A stretch of 64,000 bases of DNA from NCBI RefSeq assembly GCF_003597395.2, contig NC_133778.1:27849070-27913069 (forward strand). The letters run 5' to 3'. This stretch comes from Chelonoidis abingdonii (Eukaryota; Chordata; Testudines; Testudinidae). Positions 12,384 to 23,429 of this stretch are shown piece after piece; within the stretch, counting starts at the first letter, position 1, and every line of letters begins with the position of its first letter. A program made the position numbers and the translations under genes. The notes below the pieces were generated by a model that was given only the letters and a program-made list of their open reading frames with translations, did no database searches and had not been told where the DNA came from.

Positions 12384-13724
12384 CAGTGGCACTCAACCTT
12401 TCCAGATTACTGTACCCTTTTCAGGAGTCTGATTTGTCTTGCGTACCCCCAAGTTTCACCTCGCTTAAAAACTACTTGCTTACAAAAAATCAGACATAAA
12501 AATACAAGTGTCACAGCACAGTATTATGGAAAAATTGCTTAGTTTCTCATTTTACCATATAATTATAAAATAAATCAATTGAAATACAAGTATCATACTT
12601 ACATTTCAGTGCATAGTATATAGAGCAGTATAAGCCAGTCGTTGTCTGTATGAAATTTTAGTTTGTACTGACTTTGCTAGTGTTTTTTATGTAGATTGTT
12701 GTAAAACTGAGCAAATATCTAGAGGAGTTGAGGTACCCCCAGAAGACCTCAGTGTACCCTCAGAGGTATACATACTGTGATAGGGTTGCCCACTTTCTAA
12801 TTGCACAAAACTGAAAACCCTTGTCCTGCACCTTCCCCAAAGCCCTGGCCCACCTCTTCTCTGAGGCTCCACTCCCCACTCACTCCATCCCTCGTCCCTC
12901 TGTAGCTTGCTCTCCCCCACTGTCACTCACACATTTTCACCTGGCTGGGGTACAGGTATGGGAGGGGGTGAGGGTGTCATCTGGGGGTGTGGGCTCTAAG
13001 GTGGGGCTGGAGATGAGGGGCTTGGGGTGCAGAAGGGGGCTCTGGGCTGGGGCTGAGGGGTTCAGAGTGTGGGAGGGGGCTCCGGGCTGAGGAAGCGTGC
13101 TCTGGGGTGGGCCAGGGATGAGGGGGTTGGGGTGTAGGATGGGGCTCCAGGCTGGGGCCAAGGGGTTTGGAGTATGGAAGGGGGTTCTGAGCTGGGGCAG
13201 GGGCACAGGAGGAGGTTTGGGGTGCAGGTTCCAGGAAGGAGTTTGAGTGCAGGAGGGGCTCAGAGTTGGGGCAGGGGGTTGGGGTGTAGGAGGGGTCTTG
13301 GGGTGCAGGCTCCAGGCGGCGCTCACCTTGGGCGGCTCCCCAGAAGCAGCAACATGTCCCTCGGTTCCTAGGCAGAGGTGTAGCCAGGCAGCTCTGCACG
13401 CTGCCTCTGCCCGTAGGTGCCACCCCCACAGCTCCCATTGGCTGCGGTTCTTGGCCAATGGGAGCTGTGGCGCACATGCTTAGCGCTGGGTTGGGGCAGT
13501 ACATGAAGCCCTCATGGCTGTCCCTCCACATATGAGACGAGGGACATGTCGCCGCTTACAGGGAGCTGCACAGAGCCAGGTAGGGACCCTGCCAGCCACG
13601 CACCAACTGGACTTTTAACCGCCCGGTCAGCAGTGCTGACCAGAGCCACCAGGTCCCTTTTTGACCAGGCGTTCCAGTCGAAAACTGGCCCCTGGCAACC
13701 CTAACCCCTGGTTAAGAACAACTG
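12384..13724. mobile_element. hAT-type element split by a second TIR element
   Basis: The outer ends are CAGTGGCACTCAACCTTTCC and ..CTGGTTAAGAACAACTG. The flanks are CGGTACAC (12376-12383) and CTGTACAC (13725-13732), 7 of 8 matching. Its left part matches the element at 30300-30823 (the CTGATTTGTCTTG.GTACCCCCA stretch). The block 12782-13702 is a separate insertion. Confidence 0.75.
12782..13702. mobile_element. Inner TIR element (AGGGTTGCC ends), nested
   Basis: The ends are AGGGTTGCC and GGCAACCCT, each bordered by T/A so that TA sits on both sides. That fits either a TA target duplication or a slightly longer TIR. The G-rich middle (about 12950-13320) is a run of imperfect GGGGCTGGGG-like repeats. 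A CCAAT-containing hairpin lies at 13429-13467. No transposase is present. Confidence 0.75.
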
Positions 13725-14535
13725 CTGTACACAATAACTGGGTCAGAAGAGCAAGAAAATGCTGCAGATAAAAATGCCACTAAGCTTTATAGACATAAGA
13801 AATGAATAGAAGAATAAGCAAGGCATGACTTGCTTAATATCAGTTATATTGAAAGTCGAGACAACTATAGTTAATATCATGATTCAAAGCATTTTACTGA
13901 CTCCTCCCCGAATTCAAAAAGGATTTACCTCCTTAAAAAAAAAAAAAAAAAAAAAGGGGTTGTTTTTGCCATACACCAAAAGAAAATATTCTCCAATACA
14001 TAAACATGTTACAATCACATTCAGACACCATGATGAGTGTCTGTACTTCTGGGCTTTTGGAGGAACCTGGCTGCTCCTCATGCCTCACAATGCATCCGAG
14101 GCCTGTCAGTATCTGTCACAACATGCAGCGTGTCGTGTCTCACTGCTTAATCAAGCAACAAGCAAAAATGAAAAAGATTTGGATCTAATATGTGAGTGGG
14201 CTGATGTGTGCAAAAGAAATGAATATGAAGTAAAACATGCTGGATCCTAAAGTAATAACCATATATATTCAAAAAAAAAAAAAAAAAAAACTGGAAACTG
14301 ATCCAGAAGGAGAAGCTACTAAGACCAGGTGTATTAGAAAAGTTGTAGTGAACAATTTAATTCCTAGCATTCCAGAATTTTGTAATTAGCTATGAGAAAC
14401 AGTCAGCTTCTGATCTTGTAATACTGGGAGAAAAGTCTAGCAAATGCCACTGAAATCAATAATACTTAAGGGTTTGGGTTTATTTTGGTTTTTTTATAAA
14501 AAAAAAAATCTCTTCTACCCCTATGGTGGTATGTG
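13725..14535. other. Intergenic with poly-A runs
   Basis: Homopolymer A-runs occur at 13935-13955 and 14271-14290. No gene or named repeat is supported. Confidence 0.45.
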
Positions 14536-14539
14536 CTTT

Positions 14540-16185
14540 CCTCAACCGGTCTTACCAGAGGCCTGGGAGTTTGAGGTTTGAATCATCTTAGCTGTTCTAG
14601 CCTGCACTCTTCTGACAGAGAGCTCTGATGTTGTTCTGGTTCTGTTGGAGCACTCACCCAGCTTAGGAGTCACAGCCCGAGTGCTCTACCAACCACTGGG
14701 ACACTTTGGCCTTCACTTTCCACATTCTCTTCTAGTTCCTTCTTTCACCCTGGTACTATCCCATGCTTCTCATATCCTTCTTCCTGATGTTGCTGTCATT
14801 GCACTCATTCTATCACCACCGCTGTCTTCTGGTCTTGTCTATTACCACGATGTCTGGTTGATGCCAGACGTCCTGTCCGTCCGGATCTGGAAGCCCACAG
14901 AATCTTAGCCCTGCTTATCTCACACCTCGTGTGGAATCTCCATCTGGTCTTGGGAGGGTCTAGCCCATACGCTGTGCAATGTCCTGTACACAATGCACCA
15001 CTTGGTTGTGTCCGTTCAGTGTATGCTGTCCTGCCTGCATCTTACACCCTGCTGCATCTTACCCCTGCCACTATATGGACTGTCTCTTTGAGCCTCTCTG
15101 CACAGTCTGCACCTTGGGTCCTCTCTAGTGTGGTAGACCCTGCTTCATGGATCTGGTGCTCAGTGGCTGTCCTGTTGCTGCTATGAATAGTGACTCAGTG
15201 CTGTCTTTCAGCAGCCCTTAGCCACTGTAGGATTTCCAATGTCAGCCACTCAGCTATCTGTCGATGGTACATCCCATGAAGGTCTTGTCTTGCCATGGCA
15301 CTTCTTCTGCTTGGTCTTCCTCCCATGTCTGCTGCGCTCTAGGCATCTCTTCAGCAGCTCATCTTTGGCGGCCATCTTTACTGATGTATCCTGATGTTCC
15401 GGGTTTCGTCCAGGAACAGTGGCTTGATGCTCACCAAGCCCCGCCCGCCTTCTTTCCTGGCGTGGTATAACAGTCTCTGGTGTTGGACTTGGGGTGGAAA
15501 CCTCATGCATTGTGAGAGCTTCCGGGTTTTCACATCGGCAGCCTCCATGTTCTCCTTTGGCCAGCTCAACTATACCGGCAGGGTATCTGATGACCGGCAG
15601 GGCATATCTGTTTGATGGCGTGGATCTTGTGTTCTTCCCACTGAGCTGGCTCTTCAGGACCGTTCTTAATCTTCGGTATGATACTGGATGTGCTCTGTCT
15701 TCCTTGCCTCCTCATCGTGGTTTCCATGTGACTGTGGGACGCCAAGGTATTGTAGCTGGTCTGATGTCTGCTATGTGGCCCGCTGGTAGTCCACCCATCA
15801 TGTCTTGACTACCTTCCTCTCTTCACTACATCGCCACACTTCTCCAGTCCGAATGACATCCAATATCCTCACTGTAGATACGCGTCAGGTGGATTAGCGA
15901 GTCGATGTCCCGTTCATTCTTAGCATACAGCTTGATTGTCATCCATGTAGAGGAGGTGGCTGATGTAGTTCCACTCCTGAACCTGTACCGACCAGTCTTG
16001 TGGATTTCTGCTGAGGGGGTTTAAGCCTATGCAGAACAGCAGCGGGGACAGTGCATCACCTTGGTATATGCCACACTTGATGGCCACTTGTGCAAGCTGC
16101 CTTGAGTTGCATATATATATATAAATACCCTTGTAACAAAGAATTTTAGCCATGGATCTTATGTTCTTGGGAGAATCCATGTAAG
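14540..16185 (-). mobile_element. R4/Dong-like non-LTR retrotransposon fragment, degraded
   Basis: On the minus strand the reverse transcriptase palm is readable near 16100-15920: GIYQGDALSPLLFCIGLNPLS, then a YMDD box. Further on, 14993-14805 gives RAKILW and QKTAVVIE, which match the conserved C-terminal region of this clade. A degraded tail follows to about 14540. Several frameshifts and stops interrupt it, so it is not active. A (TA)n tract lies inside at about 16110-16122. Confidence 0.75.
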
Positions 16186-16189
16186 CGGG

Positions 16190-17640
16190 GGAATAGTCCC
16201 GCTATTGTGGGGAACTTTCCCAGCTTATACACTACTCCAGTGGAATTGGCTAGTGAAAGGATCTGAGTCCTCGCTCCCATTTCCTTTACCCAGAGGCCTG
16301 CTTGACCTTGATGGCTCCCCTTCCACTCTCCTATGTGGCAGAATCCTTGTAACCCTGACAAGGCTGGCAAGATAGACAAGATTCCTGGCACTCAACCTCC
16401 AAACTTCTTGTGGTCAGGGCCGACTTTAGCAAGTGCAGGGCCCGATTTGTACTCACCCAGCAGTGCTCCAGGTCTTCGGCAGCACTCAAGGACCCGCTGC
16501 CAAAATGCCGCCAAAGACCTGGAGCAACTGAAGGGCCCAATGCTGAAATGCTGCCAAAGACCCTCCGGAGCGCCGCCAGGCAAGTAAAAATTAAAAAGGT
16601 TCCGGCGCAGGGTCCAATTCCAGGGAATCGGGCAAATCAGCCTAAAGCTGGCCCTGGTTGTGGTCACTTAGGACAGAGGCTAGGGTGGTCCCACTCCAGG
16701 GTACTCTCTCTGCTCTGGATGCTTCCCTGACTCACTGATCATTACATACAGTTCAAAGCAAATACAATTTATTAAACTACAACTAATTTGAAAAAATAAG
16801 AGAAAAATGGGAAAGGTTAAAGGAAAACATGTAGCCCCTCTCTGTGGCATGGGGACATCACAACCTGCGTCTCTGGAACGTAAGGGAAGTTCAGTCTGTT
16901 CCCTACATGTGCCAGGCCTCCTCCTCAGGCCCTGGCTGTACTACAGGGGTGTAGCAGATCAGTCACTTGCTCTGGCAGTGGCCACACACCCTCAGGCTTC
17001 AGGTGGCAGGACCCTTCCTCCCAGCATTGCCCCCTCTCCCATCAGGATTATTATCCCCCTCCAAGTCCACCCTGCAAGAACTCTTGGGGTCTCCCTGCAC
17101 TGGTCCCTCTGCCCAGGTCCCTCTTCTCTCCCCAGCTGCTCATGGCACCCAGCTCCAGACTGCTCCAGCTCCACTTCCTGCCTCACCTCCAGCTCCATCA
17201 CTGCTGCTGCTCTGCCTCCAGCACAGCTCCCTGGGTTGCTCTTCTGGCCCCTCAACCTGCTGCTGTGGCTTTGCTCCCAGCACGGCTCTGCTCCTCTGCC
17301 TCTGGCTCTGCTTTCAGGACGGCTTTGCTCCCCTGCCTCTGGCTCTGCTCCCAGCACGGCGCTGGCCCCTGGACTGCTTCTCTGGCTGGCTCTGCTCTCT
17401 CCTTAGCTCAGCCCTCTGGCCAGGCAGCTCCAGCTCACACAGAGGATAGGACCCCACACTCCCGACTCCCTCATTGGCCTGCTTGCCTTGTCAATCAGGC
17501 TGATCTGGAGCGTTGGCCTCTCCCCATTGGCCCTGGGAACTGTCAGTCTCAGGATCTTGATTTCCCAACAGCCATTCTCCCTTCCTTTTGGTACTGGGAA
17601 ATGGCCAACCAATCCCCCACCACTAAGTTTTAGTAAGACA
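16190..17640 (-). mobile_element. Possible LTR of an endogenous retrovirus or similar
   Basis: A block of about 1.2 kb, excluding an insertion, abuts the R4/Dong LINE. In minus orientation it has a CT/CAG-rich imperfectly repeated 5' part (17100-17400: CTGCTCCCAGCACGGC units). AATAAATTG follows near 16770 and the end reads ..CCCCCGCTTACA. That is LTR-like, but I see no target duplication and no internal retroviral genes. Confidence 0.4.
16415..16656. mobile_element. Short TIR element nested in the LTR-like block
   Basis: The ends CAGGGCCGACTTTAG and CTAAAGCTGGCCCTG are inverted repeats. The flanks are CTTGTGGT (16407-16414) and GTTGTGGT (16657-16664), 7 of 8 identical. At 242 bp it is non-autonomous. 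Confidence 0.85.
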
Positions 17641-18300
17641 CCAACAGTCGCCTTACATTCATTTTGAATACAGTGATCAGGTCTGGTTTCTTATTTTTAA
17701 GATGATTGCTAATTTTGCTTTCCCAACTAATTTCACCATGACCCAAAAGCCCAGGCATGCCTCCGTGTAGTTCCTGATGGATGCTGCCTGCTATGGCACA
17801 CAGCTTTGAGTTCTAACAGGAGCACTGATAGGTTAGACATAGTTGGAGGCTCAGAAAGATGAAAATTGCAGGGCAAGCTATCTAGGGGAGAAAACAAGGC
17901 TTCAAAACACTGCTGTAGTGTATTTTAACCCACTACAACAGACAGCTGCTTTCAAAGGAAATGGACCATGAGAATGATAAACATGACCTGGGAAAAATAA
18001 ATGAGAGACTTGCAGAAGACAAATAAAAAACCTGTGCACACGAACAAAGTGAGCTTTTGTTTCTTATTGCAGCCATCTACATTGGCTGTGAAAGAAACCA
18101 AACTCAGTATCATGTCTGATCAGGTTACTAATTTAGGCCCTGATCCTGTAGCTAACTCAGCTAGGGTATAAGGGTCAGCCCATCCAGGGCCAATTTCAGG
18201 ACTGGGACCTTAGGGGCCAAATGCATTGTATTTACTTATGTGAGTATGGCCTACTGACATGAGTAAGGACTGTATGAACAACCCAATAGCAAAGCCAATG
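17641..18300. other. Intergenic, nothing recognisable
   Basis: No gene. The short segment near 18135-18290 has wording of the old GATCCTGTA / AGTAAGGAC dispersed repeat but is too decayed to define. Confidence 0.4.
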
Positions 18301-18304
18301 ACTG

Positions 18305-18860
18305 TTCATAAGAATGTAAGATCAGCCATACTGGGTCATACCAATGGTCCATCTAGCACAGAGGTTCTCAGACTTTTGTACTGGTGACCCCTTTCACACA
18401 GCAAGCCTCTGAGTGACACTCCCCTTAAATATATAAAAAAGTGTTTTTAATGTACAACACCCTTATAAGTGCTGGAGGCAAAGTGGGTTTGGGGTGGAGG
18501 CTGACAGCTCGCAACCCCCCATGTAATAACCTCGTGATCCCCTGAGGGGTCCCAATCCCCAGTTTGAGAACCCTTGATTTGGCACTTATATTGTCTTCCA
18601 AAAGTGGCCAACACCAGGTATTTCAGAAGGAATGAACAAAACAGGCAATCATCAGATGATCCAGCCCATTGTCCACTCCCAGCTTCCAGCAATCAGAGGC
18701 TAGGGACATCAAGAGCACGGGGTTGCATCACTGGCCATCTTGGCTAATAGGTCAATAAATGACTTTCTTTTTTGAACCCTGTTAGTTTTGGCCTTCACAA
18801 CTTTGCTAATAAGTTCCACAGGTTGACAGGGCCTTGAAATTTGTTCTAGAAAGACTAGAG
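18305..18860 (-). mobile_element. CR1-type LINE 3' fragment interrupted by a hAT element
   Basis: The left piece is AAGAATGTAAGATCAGCCAT then ACTGGGTCATACCAATGGTC. The right piece resumes at 18585 with CTTCCAAAAGTGGCCAAC, then GAATGAACAAAACAGGCAAT and GAACCCTGTTAGTTTTGGCC. Together they make one CR1-group 3' region in reverse orientation. Confidence 0.65.
18359..18576. mobile_element. hAT-type element inside CR1
   Basis: The ends are CAGAGGTTCTCAGACTTTTG and ..CCAGTTTGAGAACCCTTG. The flanks ATCTAGCA (18351-18358) and ATTTGGCA (18577-18584) match 6 of 8. The body has the TGCTGGAGGCAAAGTGGGTT / TGGGGTGGAGGCTGACAGCT words. Confidence 0.75.
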
Positions 18861-20495
18861 CTGATGCAATTTAAATTAATTCCAAACTCAAGAAAAAGGA
18901 CTTAACTTCTAAGATTTAGATAAGCCACAATACTAACTGAAAAAGGACAATTTTGTGGAAAGATATCTGCAACTAGTAGAAAGCCAAGTAAGGTAGAGGA
19001 GTACAGGGATGATACAAGACTCAGCAAATAAGAGACGGCTGAATCCCCATTCCACTGTGCAGCTGAGGTCAAAACTTGGCTGCTCCCTATTTTATAATGG
19101 CTATTATATTCTGTGTGGGTTTCATGAAACCAGTTTAATTTGATTTGCTTTTCAGTGGTTGTGACATTTTGTACATCCTCCCCTTTGCAGATACTCTATG
19201 TGCCTAACTCCTCTCTGGCTGTACAGTAAAAAAAACAATCAGGTATTTTAAAAGCACTTTGAACACCTCACAGAATCCCGCCCCCCATTGATATTTTGTA
19301 ATAGGGGGTTCATGTCTGTGCATCTTTTTCCAGTGCAACTGTATTCAACCCACAAGCTGTCACAATAGCCATTTTGTGTGTCTTGTAAAACATCCATCCC
19401 AAATGTAGGAAACGATGAGATTCCACCTACGTACTCACCACTGAGCATCATCCTACATACTCATGCCTGAGTGACCTATCTGTCAGTGCGTACAACTGTA
19501 ATAGGAGAAAGGCCTAGCTTGCTTAGGATTCTGTGGGTGTTTAGCATGGCACTTTTTAAGCAGCTAAACACAAATTTATGAAGTGTAAACTTTTAATGGC
19601 ATATAGATGACTCATTACAGGGTTTCAAAATGCGTAACTATGATGCACATTCTAATTCAGCTCATCACCGGTGGCTTCCAGCTAATTTGTTTGGTTTACC
19701 AGGCTGTGCATAAACCTTGGAAATCCCTGCCGAGTCCTATGATGAAAAAAATTCCCTGCATTTGCATTCTTGATATGGTTTTTGAAGAGTCAGGATTTTC
19801 CTATTATTTTTGCCAGTGATTTTTCACCAACAGCTTGTGATTTTTATGATCCAATAGTGCTGTATTCTTGCAGCGTTTGGTTACATTTGAAAAATAAGAA
19901 ACAAAAGCTCAGTTTGATTGAAGGCATAGATTTTTCCAAGATATTTATCTATAATTTTTCTCAATAGCATAGAGAACAAAGCCATCTAGAATCCTTGAGG
20001 TAATGAGAAATTAACTGCCTATGCATATGTTTTAAAGCTACAGTAGAAATTCATAATTGCTAATAAATAGATATTAAATATTTAGGAAAGCAAACATGAT
20101 AATTAAATAAGAACTGGCTATGATGATGTAAATTAAATATGGCTAGACTAAGATACAAGAAGCCAGTGTTTACCTTCACTTACATGTGTGTCCTCTGATT
20201 GGTTGCTGTGGGCCTATACAATCATGTATGTCACCCAGTGTACTATGTACCACATCATATTGTAATAGATGATAGATTTCTCTAACTAATATTTTGAAGA
20301 CCCTTGAATTGTCTTTTTAAGATAAGCAAAAACAAAATGTTTCGGTATCAAAACATCAGCTCCTGGGAAAGCAATATCCTTTACACAGGACGTGTTTGCT
20401 AGGGTAACTATACCAAAAAAAAGCCAGTACAGATAGAAGGAGTTTTGTTAGTTTGTCTGTCTGCAAACTAGATGTCTCAAGGTTTTGGCAATAGT
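18861..20495. other. Intergenic, nothing recognisable
   Basis: No supported gene or clear repeat. Confidence 0.45.
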
Positions 20496-20500
20496 GTAGG

Positions 20501-20650
20501 TTATGGGTTCTCAAGCTCCCGAGCATGGACCACATCTTGCTAGAGAGATTGCCCCATGGGCCGCTGCCAATTCACAAGTGCATAACACTCCCATGGAAGC
20601 CGACACAGTTGCTTACCAACTCTAATGACCACAGGTTGAGACGCTCAGAT
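20501..20650. mobile_element. hAT-type fragment, diverged
   Basis: GGGTTCTCAAGCTCCCGAGC with TGGACCACATCTTGC at one side and CCACAGGTTGAGACGCTCAG at the other resemble the CAGTGGTTCTCAA ... TTGAGAACCACTG class ends. No target duplication is recognisable. Confidence 0.45.
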
Positions 20651-22425
20651 CTAAGTCACTGCTCACTTCATCCTGGTTCAAATACAGACTAGCACAAGAA
20701 CTAGTGGAAGTTTTTGCCATATTATAAGTATTTGATGGCTTTCATAAGCAAGCATAGGGAGCACAGTATTGCTCCCAACAGGTAGGAGTGCACCTCCCAA
20801 AAAACACAGCAAAAAGATGCTAATAGTTTCAGGAGGCAAAACAAAGACTGAAAGGCCATAGAAAGTACACTGACTTCCAGTAGCAACTTTCTCCAGGTCA
20901 GGGTTAAAGCTCATAAACAGGGCTGCATGGGAAAGCTTCCCTTAGAGGATACTCGTTCTACTCCATATTAATTTGCTTTTTTTCTGCATTGGTTAGGTTA
21001 GAGATCCCTGAGAGCATACCTTATGAAGGAAGCAATTAGGAATTCCATTCTTTCCTCTCCAAAGGGACTTGACAATAGTCATTTTTAATATTCTTCTCCT
21101 TCTCTGCCCACAGAGTTCTTCTTCTTGGTGGTGAGTAGGCGTATGTGAAGAATTTATCCTTTCCCCCACTGAATCACCACCGCATACCATCTTTTCAACC
21201 CTTCTGTAGAGCAGAAAGGAAGCAAACATTATTTCTCTTTATTTTCCTGTTAAGAAGACATACTGTTAGCTCAGCAATGCAGTTTGGCTGGAGACTAACT
21301 AATGATAGAGAAGAAACTAGTATCTCCCAATCAATGTAAGGAGTGCTACCTAAAGGAAGAATTAAAGATTAGTGCTTCTCTATCATTTGAGTCATCAGGT
21401 GAACCTATCAGCTTCTTTCTGCTTATTGGCTACATTAAGCTCCAACCAACCCTTCTGTGACTAGTTTAAGAAATGCACAGATGCTGCAAGACTCTATCAG
21501 CTGTTGCAGTACAGGTATTCCTGCTTTATCAAAGCCCTGCTGCAGTAGCCATCCCATCCTAATTCTCTATCAGATCTTGTGAGGGTTTCTTAGGCTTAAC
21601 CCTCGTATAAGGAACAGGAAACGTGTATCTCAGGGATTCCATTCCATGCATGTCATTTCCACCCTTCCTATAAGGCATCATTTTTTTTAAAGCATTATCA
21701 TGCCATGCGGCTGATAACAATGACTAAAAGAAAGAATTGCTTCTATAGTCACAGTGGCACCTTCTAATTCTGATTTAGCTGAATGCTGAAATATCTCATA
21801 ATAACCAACTATGATGAAAGGGCCAGATTCCAAAACCCATCATCCATTTTAGTAACCTTACTCCATGAGCAGTCCCATTGAGCTCAGTGAAACTGCTCAT
21901 GGAGTAAAATACTATTCAGTGTGAATAAGAGTAGCAGAATGTAGCCAAAATGCTTACTAATTCCCAGATCATTATATTAACAAACATGTGGCTTTTAACC
22001 CTGGGTCACCAGAAAACTTCTCAGCACTGGGAGCTATTTCTAGAACAGCTGTTCTATTACAAGCTTTATTTTTAAAAGGTGAAGGAAATGAGGCTTTGCA
22101 GTTAAAAGAAAAGTTTATAGTCATCATTATGATTCAAATTGTGGCTGTGATTGGATCCTCTTCCCTCAAGCCACATAAATTGCCTATTCAGAATCTCAGT
22201 GATAAGGAAACAGCATTTTAAGCAGGTGGCCAATAACCAAAGTTTATGTTACGACTTCTTGCCTGCACCAGGATAGTCACATCCTGGAATTTATGTTGAT
22301 TGTTAAACAAACACCAGCACCTAGGCTACAATGGTGGGTGGTGGTGTTGTTTTAAAAAATGTTTTGTTGTTTTCAAATGTAGTACCTTCCAGTTAAGGAT
22401 CTTGAAGCATTTTTATAAACAATGT
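20651..22425. other. Intergenic, nothing clear
   Basis: At 21825-21960 a self-complementary segment (TTACTCCATGAGCAGT / ACTGCTCATGGAGTAA) is part of an old foldback repeat. The rest shows nothing recognisable. Confidence 0.45.
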
Positions 22426-22429
22426 TAAG

Positions 22430-22600
22430 TTTCACAACACCTCTGAGATGCTTTAGATATTGTATTAACCCCAGTACAGACAGAGGAACAAGAGGTTAAG
22501 GACCTACTCAAGGTCACACCTGCAGTTCATGAGAGAAGAGGAAATATAATCCAGATTTCCTGACTTCCAGATCTGGGCTTTAGCCAGTAGGCCAGGCTTC
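22430..22600 (-). mobile_element. MIR-type SINE, reverse orientation
   Basis: It reads ..ACAGAGGAACAAGAGGTTAA then GGACCTACTCAAGGTCACAC, and GACTTCCAGATCTGGGCTTT. This is the complement of a MIR CORE plus tRNA-like head. It is diverged. Confidence 0.65.
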
Positions 22601-22734
22601 TTAGGAAGGGGGGAAAGAGTAAATCTAATGACTGGTGTGTGCCTTAAAAATAACCAAACTTGATGAATAAACTGCCTGGTTAACTTCTCTCAGTCCCACT
22701 GTTCTTCTCATTCATAACAACCTCCCACTTGTTT

Positions 22735-22805
22735 GTATGTTGTCTAGATTGTGAGCTTCTGGGGGTAGAGTTTGCCTTCCTCTCTCTGTAATGAGCCTAG
22801 CAGTA
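22735..22805 (+). mobile_element. L2/CORE-SINE 3' tail
   Basis: TGTTGTCTAGATTGTGAGCT followed by TCTGGGGGTAGAGTTTGCC matches the tail shared by L2-type LINEs and their SINEs. Confidence 0.5.
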
Positions 22806-23429
22806 CTAACTTAATGACAAAGCATACGTGCCTTCCAAGCTTTCCACATTAATGGGGAGAGGAAAGGGTACTCACTTCCTTCCTTCCCACCTACCTGTCC
22901 CCTTCAGAATAAAAAGTCAGGCATGCTACAGTGAAGGATAAAATGTAAGAAAATTATATTTAGTCCTTGGCAGTCATTTCCCCCCACCTTTTCTCCATTC
23001 TCAAGGCCACTGTTTTGTTTTGTTTTATTTTATTTGGTGGGAAGAGGTGAAGGAGGGTGTTTTCCTCCCTGAGTCCATCTGCCCAGGTCAGTTTTGAAAT
23101 GCTCCTCAGCTCTGACTTGCACCTGATTTCTTGTTCTATACCAATCTGTAAGCAGAGTCAAGATGAGCTCTACCCTGACATCTGGTGGAAAGAATTTCAA
23201 AGAGTGTATTTGCATAGGCACGCCTACCCCATCCCAGGCTGCCAAGCTGTGGGACTGCTTTGTGACAGAAATGACTCAACCTTAGTTGGGTGGTACTTGC
23301 TAGACAAGGGACATGGGTTCCAAAACCCAGTGAACTGAGAGAGGCTGGGGCCAGGTATCTGTGCCTGGTGGTGCAGTCTCCCTGTAGAGCCAGAAGCACC
23401 AGTTCCACCCCCTCCTCTCTCCACTGTGG

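Noticed and set aside
12937..13531. Overlapping minus-strand open frames of 170-185 codons, Pro/Ser/His-rich
   Set aside because: They lie within the GC-rich repeated interior of the nested TIR element and are translations of imperfect GGGGCTGGGG repeats.
14645..14700. tRNA-like box A on the minus strand (GGTTGGTAGAGCACTCGG) suggesting a tRNA gene or SINE
   Set aside because: No box B at a proper distance, no cloverleaf, and the surrounding sequence reads as the degraded C-terminal coding part of the R4/Dong-like LINE.
16807..17633. Plus-strand open frames of 160-200 codons, Leu/Ser/Pro-rich
   Set aside because: They are composition artefacts of the CT-rich repeated part of the LTR-like block. 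No start context, splice structure or domain.
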